This document shows, piece after piece, positions 14,995-22,095 of a DNA stretch of 42,191 nucleotides. Numbering within the stretch: the stretch's first letter is position 1; each line of letters begins with the position of its first letter. Under the pieces are notes generated by a model, which saw only the letters and a list, made by a program, of their open reading frames with translations, made no database searches and was not told the origin of the DNA. A program made the translations under genes and the position numbers. This DNA is from Oscillospiraceae bacterium (GTDB lineage Bacteria > Bacillota_A > Clostridia > Oscillospirales > Oscillospiraceae): the NCBI GenBank assembly GCA_017627975.1, contig JAGAFT010000166.1, forward strand, positions 1-42,191. Direction: 5' to 3'.

Positions 14995-16392
14995 ATGAAA
15001 AAATTCAAGCTTCTGCCCATGATCCTGCTTCTCAGCCTTGCGCTGTCGGTTTTCGCGCCCTGTGCCTGGGCGACGCAGGCGCCTGCACTGAACGGCAAGA
15101 ACATCGTTCTGGTGGATCTCAATACCGGCAGAGTGATCTATTCCAAAGATCAGGACAGCGTTGTGACGCCGGCGAGTCTAACAAAAATCATCACGGTCCT
15201 GCTGGCGGTGGAGTCGGTGGAGCGTGGAGAACACAGCCTCGACGAGATCGTCACGGCGGGGGAGGACTGCCGTGCGGGATTGGATGAGGAGAGCAGCAGT
15301 GCCGAGATTGTCCCGGGAGAGCAGATGACCTTCCGTGACCTGCTTTACTGCTCCATGATCCAGTCCGCCAGTGACGCCTGCAACGTGCTGGCATCGCTGA
15401 TCGGCGGAAGCATCGACAACTTCGTCGCGATGATGAATGACCGGGTCAAGGAGATCGGCTGCGAGGTGACGCACTTTGACGATCCGAACGGCCTTTCCAA
15501 CAACAACCAGACCACGGCATACGAGATGGCGCTCATCACCCAGGAAGCCATCAAGCACGACTACTTCCTGGTGGTGTGCAACATCGCCGATGTCAACATT
15601 CCGGCGACCAATGTCCATGCCGAGCGTGAGTATCACAACTCCAACGCCCTGATCAGCAGCCAGTCGGTATACGGCGGCAACCGCTACCTTTACACCGGGG
15701 CAGCCGGCGTGAAGACAGGCTATACCCGGGCGGCCGGATACTGCCTGATCTCCACGGCGGAGCGCGAAGGGCTGCATTTCCTTGCGGTTGTGATGGGCTG
15801 CGACGGATGGCTGAATGCGCACATTGAGGACTACCTGAACTTTGAAGACACGATTAAGCTCTATGACTGGGGCTTTACCGACTTCTCCTACCGCAACGTG
15901 GTCGACACGCAGGAGGCGGTCTACGAGCTGGATGTACAGCTGGCACAGGATCACGCCAAGGCGGTTCTCTATCCCCAGCAGCGCCTGAGACTGCTGCTGC
16001 CGCGGGATACGTCGGACGACGATATCAGCCTTGACTTCAATATTTTCCGCAATGACCTGGTTGCCCCGGTGAAAGCCGGAGAGATTCTCGGCGAGGCCGT
16101 GGTAAGCGTCAACGGGGAAATCTATGGAACCGTGAATCTCATCACCCGTGAAGAAGTGGACCTGGCCCGCTCCGAATATATGAAGCGGCAGCTGAAGGAT
16201 TTCTTCTCCAACAGCTGGGTCATCGGCGTTACCATGGTGCTGCTGACGATCGCGGCCCTTTATGTGGCACTGCAGATCCGTTACCGCAAGGCGAGAGAAA
16301 AGTACATGGAAGAGCGGCGCCAGGCCGAAATCCGCCGCAGAAAACGCCAGAAAGAATATGAAGAAAAGCGGCGCTCCGGCTGGGAACTGTAG
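14995..16392 (+). CDS. D-alanyl-D-alanine carboxypeptidase (DacA/DacF family, S11)
   Basis: A 465-residue exported penicillin-binding protein that trims the terminal D-Ala from peptidoglycan stem peptides. The signal peptide is about 1-26 (cleavage near CAWA). The catalytic motif SLTK is at 61-64 (nucleophile Ser61) and the KTG triad at 240-242. The second motif reads S-A-S (124-126, in QSASDACN) where family members usually have S-x-N. A beta-rich C-terminal domain lies at about 290-400. It is followed by a membrane helix (about 404-425, SWVIGVTMVLLTIAALYVAL) and a strongly basic cytoplasmic tail rich in Arg and Lys, instead of the usual amphipathic anchor. The ATG follows GGGAG. It is transcribed divergently from the comEA-like operon. 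Confidence 0.92.
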   Translation: MKKFKLLPMILLLSLALSVFAPCAWATQAPALNGKNIVLVDLNTGRVIYSKDQDSVVTPASLTKIITVLLAVESVERGEHSLDEIVTAGEDCRAGLDEESSSAEIVPGEQMTFRDLLYCSMIQSASDACNVLASLIGGSIDNFVAMMNDRVKEIGCEVTHFDDPNGLSNNNQTTAYEMALITQEAIKHDYFLVVCNIADVNIPATNVHAEREYHNSNALISSQSVYGGNRYLYTGAAGVKTGYTRAAGYCLISTAEREGLHFLAVVMGCDGWLNAHIEDYLNFEDTIKLYDWGFTDFSYRNVVDTQEAVYELDVQLAQDHAKAVLYPQQRLRLLLPRDTSDDDISLDFNIFRNDLVAPVKAGEILGEAVVSVNGEIYGTVNLITREEVDLARSEYMKRQLKDFFSNSWVIGVTMVLLTIAALYVALQIRYRKAREKYMEERRQAEIRRRKRQKEYEEKRRSGWEL

Positions 16393-16431
16393 AGCCTTGA
16401 CAGGAGTGATATGATTATTAGTCAGAAAAGA

Positions 16432-16451
16432 GATGCTCCCTTAGGAGCGTC
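16432..16451 (+). promoter_or_regulatory. Leader hairpin before the first G3E GTPase gene
   Basis: GATGCTCC (16432-16439) pairs with GGAGCGTC (16444-16451, one G-T pair) around a CTTA loop. It sits eight bases upstream of the GGAGG that serves the ATG at 16476, so it could modulate translation. A TTGACA at 16397-16402 lacks a well-spaced -10. I see no convincing zinc-uptake-regulator box. Confidence 0.35.
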
Positions 16452-16475
16452 CAAGTTAATGGAGGCAAGAACAGA

Positions 16476-17516
16476 ATGACAACAATCGACATTTTTTCCG
16501 GATTTCTCGGTGCCGGAAAAACCACATTGATCCGTAAACTGATTCAGGAAGCATACAAGGGTGAAAAGCTTGTCCTGATCGAGAATGAATTCGGCGACAT
16601 TGCCATTGACGGCGGATTCCTGCAGGATGCAGGGATCGAGATCACGGAGATGAACTCCGGCTGCATCTGCTGCACGCTGGTCGGGGACTTCACCAAGGCA
16701 CTGAAAAAGGTTATCTCGGACTATGCCCCGGACCGCATCCTGATTGAGCCCTCCGGCGTGGGGAAGCTCTCGGATGTCGCGGCGGCAGTGGAACGCGTCG
16801 AGGATGCGAAGATTGGCTCGAAGGTTACGGTTGTGGATGCCGGCAAGGCAAAGATGTATGCGCGCAACTTCGGCGAGTTCTTCAATGACCAGGTGGCGAG
16901 CGCGGACCTCATTGTGATGAGCAGAACGGATACCGCAGGAGAGAAGAAGATCCTTGAGGCGACAGAGCTCCTCAAGGGCATGAACGCGGAGGCGGGCCTG
17001 ATCACAACCCCCTGGGCGGAGCTGGACGGTGCACAGATTCTCGCTGCAATGCAGGAGAACGGACTGCGGGCCGAGATGAAAGAGCTGGAGCACGAGCATG
17101 AGCACCATCACCATCATCACCACCATGAGGACGGCGAGGAGTGCGACGATCCGGAGTGCGAGTGCCACCACCATCACCACGATGACGACGACGATGACGA
17201 GCATGAGCATCATCACCATCATCACCACCATCATGCGGATGAAGTTTTCGGCAGCTGGGGCATGGAGACCCCGAAGAAGTTCAGCGAGGCGGAGCTTCGC
17301 GAGAAGCTGAGCCGGCTTCAGGATGAAGAAAAATACGGGGCTGTTCTGCGCGCGAAGGGGATCGTCAGCGCCAGTGACGGAGACTGGATCTACTTTGACT
17401 ATGTCCCGGGCGAGACGGATATCCGCCGCGGCGCTCCGGCCGTGACCGGACGCTTCTGTGTGATCGGCGCGAAAATCAAGGAAGATGCCCTGAAGGAGCT
17501 GTTCAGCATTGGCTAA
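16476..17516 (+). CDS. G3E (COG0523/CobW) GTPase with a long histidine-rich metal-binding stretch
   Basis: A 346-residue metal-handling GTPase. Walker A is GFLGAGKTTL (Lys15). The family metal motif is GCICC (Cys63, Cys65, Cys66), Walker B/switch II is IEPSG (Glu91-Gly94), and the base motif is present as SRTD instead of NKxD. Between about 204 and 252 lie runs of His alternating with Glu and Asp, containing over 25 histidines and three cysteines in ECDDPECEC. The CobW C-terminal domain follows (about 265-346). COG0523 proteins of this make, such as ZigA, YeiR and ZNG1, transfer zinc or other metals to client enzymes, mostly in metal starvation. The His-rich loop would be a store or sensor. 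The ATG follows GGAGG. The gene heads a compact run of four genes; the next one overlaps its end by eight bases. Confidence 0.9.
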   Translation: MTTIDIFSGFLGAGKTTLIRKLIQEAYKGEKLVLIENEFGDIAIDGGFLQDAGIEITEMNSGCICCTLVGDFTKALKKVISDYAPDRILIEPSGVGKLSDVAAAVERVEDAKIGSKVTVVDAGKAKMYARNFGEFFNDQVASADLIVMSRTDTAGEKKILEATELLKGMNAEAGLITTPWAELDGAQILAAMQENGLRAEMKELEHEHEHHHHHHHHEDGEECDDPECECHHHHHDDDDDDEHEHHHHHHHHHADEVFGSWGMETPKKFSEAELREKLSRLQDEEKYGAVLRAKGIVSASDGDWIYFDYVPGETDIRRGAPAVTGRFCVIGAKIKEDALKELFSIG

Positions 17517-18462
17517 AAAACAGGACATGCCGGTCTACCTGTTTACGGGATTCCTCGAAGCAGGCAAGACCCGATTCATCCAGGAGACTCTGGAAGACAA
17601 GCGCTTTTGCAACGGAGAAAAGACCCTGCTTCTTCTTTGCGAAGAGGGAGAGGAAGAATACGAACCGGACGAATTTGCCTCCAAAACAGTTCAGATCCGT
17701 ACACTGGAGGACCAGACGGAGCTCACGCCGGATCACCTGTTGGCGCTGGCGGAGGAGACCGATGCCGAGCGCGTCGTAATCGAATACAACGGAATGTGGC
17801 TGCTGGATGTGCTGTACACGGCGCTCCCTGAGGGCTGGATGGTGTATCAGGAGTTTTTCTTTGCCGACGCGAACACGATCCTGCGCTACAACGACAATAT
17901 GCGCCAGCTGGTCTATGACAAGCTGAAGAGCTGTGAGCTGGCGGTGTTCAACCGCTTCCGCCCGGAGCTGGACAAGATGGAGTTCCACAAGCTGGTGCGT
18001 ACCGCATCCCGTCGGGCGGATATTGCCTACGAGTATCCGGACGGACAGGTGGAGTACGACGATATTGTCGACCCGCTGCCGTTTGATCTGGAGGCGCCGG
18101 TTGTCGAGATCGGCGATGACGACTATGCCACCTGGTACCGCGATCTGTCGGAGGAGCCGAAGAAGTACGAAGGGAAAACCGTGCGCTTCAAGTGCCGCGC
18201 GCTGGTGCGTCAGAAGCTGCCCTCCGAGACCTTTGTCGCCGGACGGCATGTTATGACCTGCTGTGTGGAAGACATCCAGTTTGCAGGCCTTGTATGCCAG
18301 TGGAAAGACGCCAAGACCATCCGGGACGATACCTGGATGATCCTGACGGCGAAAGTCAACTTCAAGTTCAACCGCGCCTACGGAAAGCGCGGCCCAGTGC
18401 TGACCTATCTGGCTGCAGAGCCCTGCGAGGCTCCGGAACAGCCGGTTGCGACATTTTACTGA
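17509..18462 (+). CDS. Divergent G3E GTPase fused to a YcgQ-like (TIGR03943) C-terminal domain
   Basis: A 317-residue protein. The start is TTG at 17509, inside the previous gene, with AAGGAG ten bases ahead; an ATG at 17527 is the alternative. Residues 1-150 resemble a G3E GTPase: Walker A is GFLEAGKTRF (Lys20) and switch II reads IEYNGMW in place of IEPSG. There is no CxCC metal motif and no clear NKxD. Residues about 215-317 are a different domain with GKTVRFKCRAL, GRHVMTCCVEDIQFAGLVC and LTYLAAEPCEAPEQP. This matches the C-terminal part of the YcgQ/TIGR03943 family, which pairs with YcgR-like permeases in Firmicutes. I did not recognise a permease here. The double Cys could bind metal. 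Nucleotide binding is likely; hydrolysis is uncertain. Confidence 0.75.
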   Translation: MAKKQDMPVYLFTGFLEAGKTRFIQETLEDKRFCNGEKTLLLLCEEGEEEYEPDEFASKTVQIRTLEDQTELTPDHLLALAEETDAERVVIEYNGMWLLDVLYTALPEGWMVYQEFFFADANTILRYNDNMRQLVYDKLKSCELAVFNRFRPELDKMEFHKLVRTASRRADIAYEYPDGQVEYDDIVDPLPFDLEAPVVEIGDDDYATWYRDLSEEPKKYEGKTVRFKCRALVRQKLPSETFVAGRHVMTCCVEDIQFAGLVCQWKDAKTIRDDTWMILTAKVNFKFNRAYGKRGPVLTYLAAEPCEAPEQPVATFY

Positions 18463-18463
18463 G

Positions 18464-19138
18464 ATGAAGTACCGCTGCCTCGTTTTCGACCATGACGACA
18501 CAACGGTAAACAGCACTGCGACGATTCACCACCCCTGCTTTGTTCGGTTTCTGGAGGAATACTATCCGGGGCGCCACTGCAGCCTGGAGGAGTATTTTAT
18601 CAAAAACTTTTCCCCGGGTTTCCTGCCGATGTGCCGGGAGGAATACGGGATGGACGACAGAATGCTGGAGATCGAGACCCGATACTGGCAGGACTATGTC
18701 CGTTCCCGGATTCCCGACGCTTACCCGGGGATCCGGGCGATCATGCAGCGGCAGAAAGAGCAGGGAGGATACACAGCGGTGATTTCGCACTCCTTCCGGG
18801 AGAACATTCTGCGGGATTATGCCCGGAACGGTCTGCCGGAACCCGACCTGATCTTCGGGTGGGAGATGCCGCCGGAGCAGAGAAAGCCTTCACCCTGGCC
18901 GCTGCAGGAGATTCTGAAGCAGCTCTCGCTGCAGCCGAAAGATGCCTTGGTGATCGACGATCTGAAGCCGGGGTATGACATGGCAAACGCCTGTGGAGTT
19001 CCCTTTGCGGCAGCCGGCTGGGCCAACGATATCCCGGAGATCGAGCACTTCATGAGACAGAACAGCAACTTCTATTTCAAAAAAGTATCCGAACTGGAGG
19101 ACTATCTCTTCGGGGCGGAAGAAAAAGGAGGCGTGTAA
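18464..19138 (+). CDS. HAD-family hydrolase (phosphoglycolate-phosphatase/PGMB-like)
   Basis: A 224-residue cytosolic phosphatase-type protein. Motif I reads VFDHDDTTVN (nucleophile Asp9, acid Asp11), motif II is the Ser in VISHSF, motif III is the Lys of EQRKPSPWP, and motif IV is VIDDLKPGYDMA. The helical cap lies between motifs I and II (about 20-90), as in the phosphoglycolate phosphatase and beta-phosphoglucomutase group. Only a phosphomonoesterase or mutase activity can be claimed. The ATG at 18464 begins one base after the stop of the GTPase gene, which implies coupling; a TTG at 18446 is less likely. The glycosyltransferase gene follows two bases after its stop. Confidence 0.85.
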   Translation: MKYRCLVFDHDDTTVNSTATIHHPCFVRFLEEYYPGRHCSLEEYFIKNFSPGFLPMCREEYGMDDRMLEIETRYWQDYVRSRIPDAYPGIRAIMQRQKEQGGYTAVISHSFRENILRDYARNGLPEPDLIFGWEMPPEQRKPSPWPLQEILKQLSLQPKDALVIDDLKPGYDMANACGVPFAAAGWANDIPEIEHFMRQNSNFYFKKVSELEDYLFGAEEKGGV

Positions 19139-19140
19139 GC

Positions 19141-20103
19141 ATGACACCCATCCTCTATATCGTAATTCCGTGCTACAACGAACAGGCGGTTCTCCCGGTG
19201 ACGGCACCGCTGTTCCTCAGTAAGATTAAGAGTCTTGCCGCTGCCGGAAAGATCAGCGAAGACAGTCGTGTGCTGTTTGTTAACGACGGAAGCCGGGATG
19301 ACACCTGGAATATTATCAAAGGACTCTCGGAACAGGATCCGCATTTTCTCGGCATCTCACAGAGCCGCAACCGCGGGCATCAGAACGCTGTTCTGGCCGG
19401 ACTGATGGAGGCCCGGGACCGCTGTGACATTACGATCTCCATCGACTGTGACGGGCAGGATGACATCAATGCCATGGACGAGATGGTGGATGCGTACCTG
19501 GATGGATACGACGTCGTCTACGGCGTGCGCTCCAGCCGGGAGACGGACAGCTTCTTCAAGCGTTTTACCGCACAGAGCTTTTACAAGCTGCTTTCGGCGA
19601 TGGGGGCGGAGGTCGTCTACAACCATGCGGACTACCGCCTGATGAGCGCAAGGGTTCTGAAGGAGTTTGCAAACTTCAAGGAGGTCAATTTGTATCTGCG
19701 CGGCCTTGTGCCGCTGGTGGGCTTCCGAAGCACGACCGTGAGCTATTCCCGTGCCGAACGCATTGCCGGAGAGAGCCATTATCCGCTGAAGAAGATGCTG
19801 GGGCTTGCCATCGACGGCATCACCAGCCTCTCGGTGAAACCCCTGCAGATGATTACGGGCTTTGGGATCTTTGTGGCGGTCATCAGCTTCCTCGGCTGTC
19901 TGTGGGCGCTGATCACGGCAATCAGCGGGAAGGCGGTTCCGGGCTGGGCCAGCATGACCTGTATTGTTTGTTTTGTCAGCGGTGTGCAGCTGGTGTGTCT
20001 CGGCATCATTGGCGAATACATCGGGAAAATCTACCTGGAGACAAAGGAACGTCCCCGCTATATCATCAGTGAACGGACAGACAATTGGGGGGCAAAAGAT
20101 TAA
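19141..20103 (+). CDS. Membrane GT2 glycosyltransferase (GtrB/DPM1-like)
   Basis: A 320-residue enzyme that probably transfers a sugar from a nucleotide sugar to undecaprenyl phosphate for export and wall or surface glycosylation. The GT-A domain spans about 1-225: IVIPCYNEQAVL at the start, VNDGSRDDTW, SRNRGHQNAVLAGL, and the metal site in DCDGQDD. Two membrane helices follow (about 236-258 and 271-296), ending with IGEYIGKIYLETKERPRY, which is typical of the GtrB and DPM1 group. The ATG at 19141 has AGGAGG about nine bases ahead, overlapping the end of the HAD gene. No flippase (GtrA) or third Gtr gene is adjacent. It is the last gene of the four-gene run. Confidence 0.9.
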   Translation: MTPILYIVIPCYNEQAVLPVTAPLFLSKIKSLAAAGKISEDSRVLFVNDGSRDDTWNIIKGLSEQDPHFLGISQSRNRGHQNAVLAGLMEARDRCDITISIDCDGQDDINAMDEMVDAYLDGYDVVYGVRSSRETDSFFKRFTAQSFYKLLSAMGAEVVYNHADYRLMSARVLKEFANFKEVNLYLRGLVPLVGFRSTTVSYSRAERIAGESHYPLKKMLGLAIDGITSLSVKPLQMITGFGIFVAVISFLGCLWALITAISGKAVPGWASMTCIVCFVSGVQLVCLGIIGEYIGKIYLETKERPRYIISERTDNWGAKD

Positions 20104-20203
20104 AATACGGTCTGTCGGCATGGCATTTTACGGGAAATGGGACAAAAGTGGGGGGAAAACCCTAAAAAATGCTTAAATTATTGGGCGTTTTTGGGCCAAA
20201 CTC

Positions 20204-20232
20204 TTGACGAAAAGGACAAATCGTTGTATTAT
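20204..20232 (+). promoter_or_regulatory. Promoter of the zinc-ribbon membrane protein gene
   Basis: TTGACG (20204-20209), 17 bases, TATTAT (20227-20232), 54 bases upstream of the ATG at 20287. Confidence 0.65.
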
Positions 20233-20286
20233 TATGCTGTTTTACAGCGCCTTTTCCATCTTCTCTTTGAATGGAGGAACTTTTGC

Positions 20287-20964
20287 ATGAGCGTTATTCC
20301 ACAAGTAAAATGCCGCAGATGCGGGGAAAGCTTTTCCGCTCTGCGCAGCCGCTGCCCCAACTGCGGCACGCGTCGCGTGTCTCAGAGCAGCCGGACGCCT
20401 GCACCGACGCCCAGCACGGTCAAGGGAACTGCGGCTTATGAGAGAGCCGAGACGAATACCAGATGGCAGATGATTTTCGGGCTGATTTTGGTTGTCGCGG
20501 TTATTCTCGCTGTAATCGTGATGGTATCGACAAGCCTGAACGGACTGGATAATCAAAGTGGAAAGGGAAGCAACAACAACATCGTCGCGACCCCGACCCC
20601 AACCGTCAACCTTGCTCCCACGGTTGAACCGCCTCCCACCACGACCCCGACCCCGACCCCGACGGTGGAAGGTATTAACATTCAGTGCTTCGGTACGGAT
20701 GTCAAGGAAGAGTTCACACTGAGCCTGAGCCGTGACGCGGCAGGGATTGAACTGCAGGCGACGGTCCTCCCGATGGAGGTCTTCACCACCGAGAACACGC
20801 GGATTACCTGGAAGAGCAGCGATGAATCTCTCTTCATGGTGACACCAAGTGAAGATACCAGAAAGTGCAAGGTCGAGATTCTTCAGACCTCTGCAACCCC
20901 CGGCGCTCTGACGGTCACCTGCAACGATTATTCCGTTGTGTTGCTTGTCCGTTTGGTCAGCTGA
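20287..20964 (+). CDS. Membrane protein: zinc ribbon, single helix, Thr-Pro linker, Ig-like domain
   Basis: A 225-residue protein not assignable to a named family. The ATG at 20287 follows GGAGG and gives MSVIPQVKCRRCGE. Residues 9-27 form a zinc ribbon (CRRC then CPNC). A linker leads to one membrane helix at about 62-82 (MIFGLILVVAVILAVIVMVS). Then comes a Thr-Pro-rich stretch (about 97-125, with TPTPT repeats) that would span the wall, and a beta-rich C-terminal domain (about 127-225) with ITWKSSDESLF, the hallmark strand of BIG2-type bacterial Ig domains. The zinc ribbon should be cytosolic and the Ig-like part outside. Similar zinc-ribbon/TM/Ig proteins are common in gut clostridia and unstudied. 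It has its own promoter and a terminator behind it. Confidence 0.7.
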   Translation: MSVIPQVKCRRCGESFSALRSRCPNCGTRRVSQSSRTPAPTPSTVKGTAAYERAETNTRWQMIFGLILVVAVILAVIVMVSTSLNGLDNQSGKGSNNNIVATPTPTVNLAPTVEPPPTTTPTPTPTVEGINIQCFGTDVKEEFTLSLSRDAAGIELQATVLPMEVFTTENTRITWKSSDESLFMVTPSEDTRKCKVEILQTSATPGALTVTCNDYSVVLLVRLVS

Positions 20965-20976
20965 GAAACGATTGTA

Positions 20977-21010
20977 AAACAGGGAGCCCGTACGGACTCC
21001 CTGTTTTCTT
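20977..21010 (+). terminator. Intrinsic terminator 20 bases before yvcK
   Basis: AAAACAGGGAG pairs with CTCCCTGTTTT around about nine bases and continues TTTTCTT. It ends only about 20 bases before the yvcK start. It may therefore be a partial terminator that sets yvcK expression by read-through, since there is no room for a separate promoter. Confidence 0.65.
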
Positions 21011-21029
21011 CAGTAAGGATGCGAGAAAT

Positions 21030-21980
21030 GTGAAAAAAATCATTGTATTCGGCGGAGGAACCGGCCTTTCGGTTCTGCTCTCAGGATTGAAGCAGTTCCC
21101 GATCGATGTGACGACGGTGATCACCGTCAGTGACAACGGGAGCAGCACCGGGGTGTTAAAAGAGGAACTGGATATCCCTGCTGTCGGCGACGTGGGGAAA
21201 GTGCTGATTTCCATGGCCAACGTGGACGAGGACTTCATCCGGCTTCTTCGGTACCGCTTTTCCAAAGACGGAAGCCTCCACAATCATCCTGTGCGCAACA
21301 TCATGCTGGCGGCGCTCATCGATCTCAAGGGCAGCCTGTCGGAAGCGACAAGCTACATGTGCGAGCTGCTGAATGTCAAGGGGACGGTTCTCCCGCTCAC
21401 CGAGGAGAAGGTGGAACTGGTCGGCAAGAACGGGAAGCAGGAATACTTCGGCCAGGTCGCCGTCAGCCGAAACGTGAAGAATATCCGCAAGCTCGACTAT
21501 GACCACAGCATCCGCATCAGCGAAAAAGTGATCGAGAAAATCAGGGAAGCGGATCTGATCGTCTTCTCTCCCGGCAGCCTGTATACCAGCATTCTGCCGC
21601 ACCTTCTCTCCAAGGATGTGCTGAAAGCCCTGGACCGGGCGAAGGCGCCGATCTTCTATGTCTGCAACATTGTCACGCAGCCGGGAGAAACCGACGGCTA
21701 CACCGTCGGGGACCATCTGCGGGTACTGAACCGATATCTGAAGAACCGGAAGGTGGATATCGTACTGGCCAACAACCGTCCGCCCGATCAGGAAATCGCG
21801 GAGCATTATCTGAAGACGGAGGGAAAGGAACCGGTCCCGCTGGTGAAAGAGGAGCTGGACAGCCTCGATGTGGAACTGATCGAGGACTCGCTGCTGACCG
21901 TCGAAAACGGAGCGATCCGCCACAATGCCCTGAAGACCGCGTTTCAGATTTTTGCTTTTCTTATGCGGCAGGAGGCATGA
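21030..21980 (+). CDS. yvcK: YvcK-type gluconeogenesis factor / uridylate-binding regulator
   Basis: A 316-residue cytosolic protein of the YvcK/CofD-like family, needed for growth on gluconeogenic carbon sources and for proper cell-wall synthesis in Bacillus, where it binds UDP-sugars. The start is GTG at 21030 (VKKIIVFGGGTGLS), with AAGGA ten bases ahead. Landmarks are FGGGTGLSVLLSGL at the N-terminus, VSDNGSSTG near 38, FSKDGSLHNHPVRNIML near 80, and SPGSLYTSILPHL near 182. The usual neighbours rapZ and whiA are absent; instead it sits directly behind the zinc-ribbon membrane protein. The spacing behind a terminator hairpin suggests read-through control. Confidence 0.93.
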   Translation: MKKIIVFGGGTGLSVLLSGLKQFPIDVTTVITVSDNGSSTGVLKEELDIPAVGDVGKVLISMANVDEDFIRLLRYRFSKDGSLHNHPVRNIMLAALIDLKGSLSEATSYMCELLNVKGTVLPLTEEKVELVGKNGKQEYFGQVAVSRNVKNIRKLDYDHSIRISEKVIEKIREADLIVFSPGSLYTSILPHLLSKDVLKALDRAKAPIFYVCNIVTQPGETDGYTVGDHLRVLNRYLKNRKVDIVLANNRPPDQEIAEHYLKTEGKEPVPLVKEELDSLDVELIEDSLLTVENGAIRHNALKTAFQIFAFLMRQEA

Positions 21981-22003
21981 AAACAAAGAATTACAAACAA
22001 AAA

Positions 22004-22035
22004 AGCTCACCGGCTTTCAAAACAGCCGGTGAGCT
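22004..22035. terminator. Bidirectional terminator between yvcK and the secreted protein gene
   Basis: AGCTCACCGGCT (22004-22015) pairs with AGCCGGTGAGCT (22024-22035). The minus side runs into TTTTTTGTTTG, a strong T-run for the minus-strand gene; the plus side has CTGAAATTTTA. Confidence 0.8.
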
Positions 22036-22095
22036 CTGAAATTTTACAGGGGGGGTGAAACACGAGGCAACGGAGATAACACCCGGAGCCGGGGC

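Noticed and set aside
16397..16475. A zinc-uptake-regulator box before the G3E GTPase gene
   Set aside because: The AT-rich stretch TGATATGATTATTAGTCA does not show the required symmetric half-sites.
17085..17240. His-codon runs that might suggest a tag or vector contamination
   Set aside because: The runs alternate with Asp, Glu and Cys codons within a complete COG0523 GTPase and occur where the family has natural His-rich loops.
20640..20670. Tandem DNA repeat in the zinc-ribbon protein gene
   Set aside because: The ACCCCG-type repeat simply encodes the Thr-Pro wall-spanning linker; similar linkers occur in other exported proteins here.
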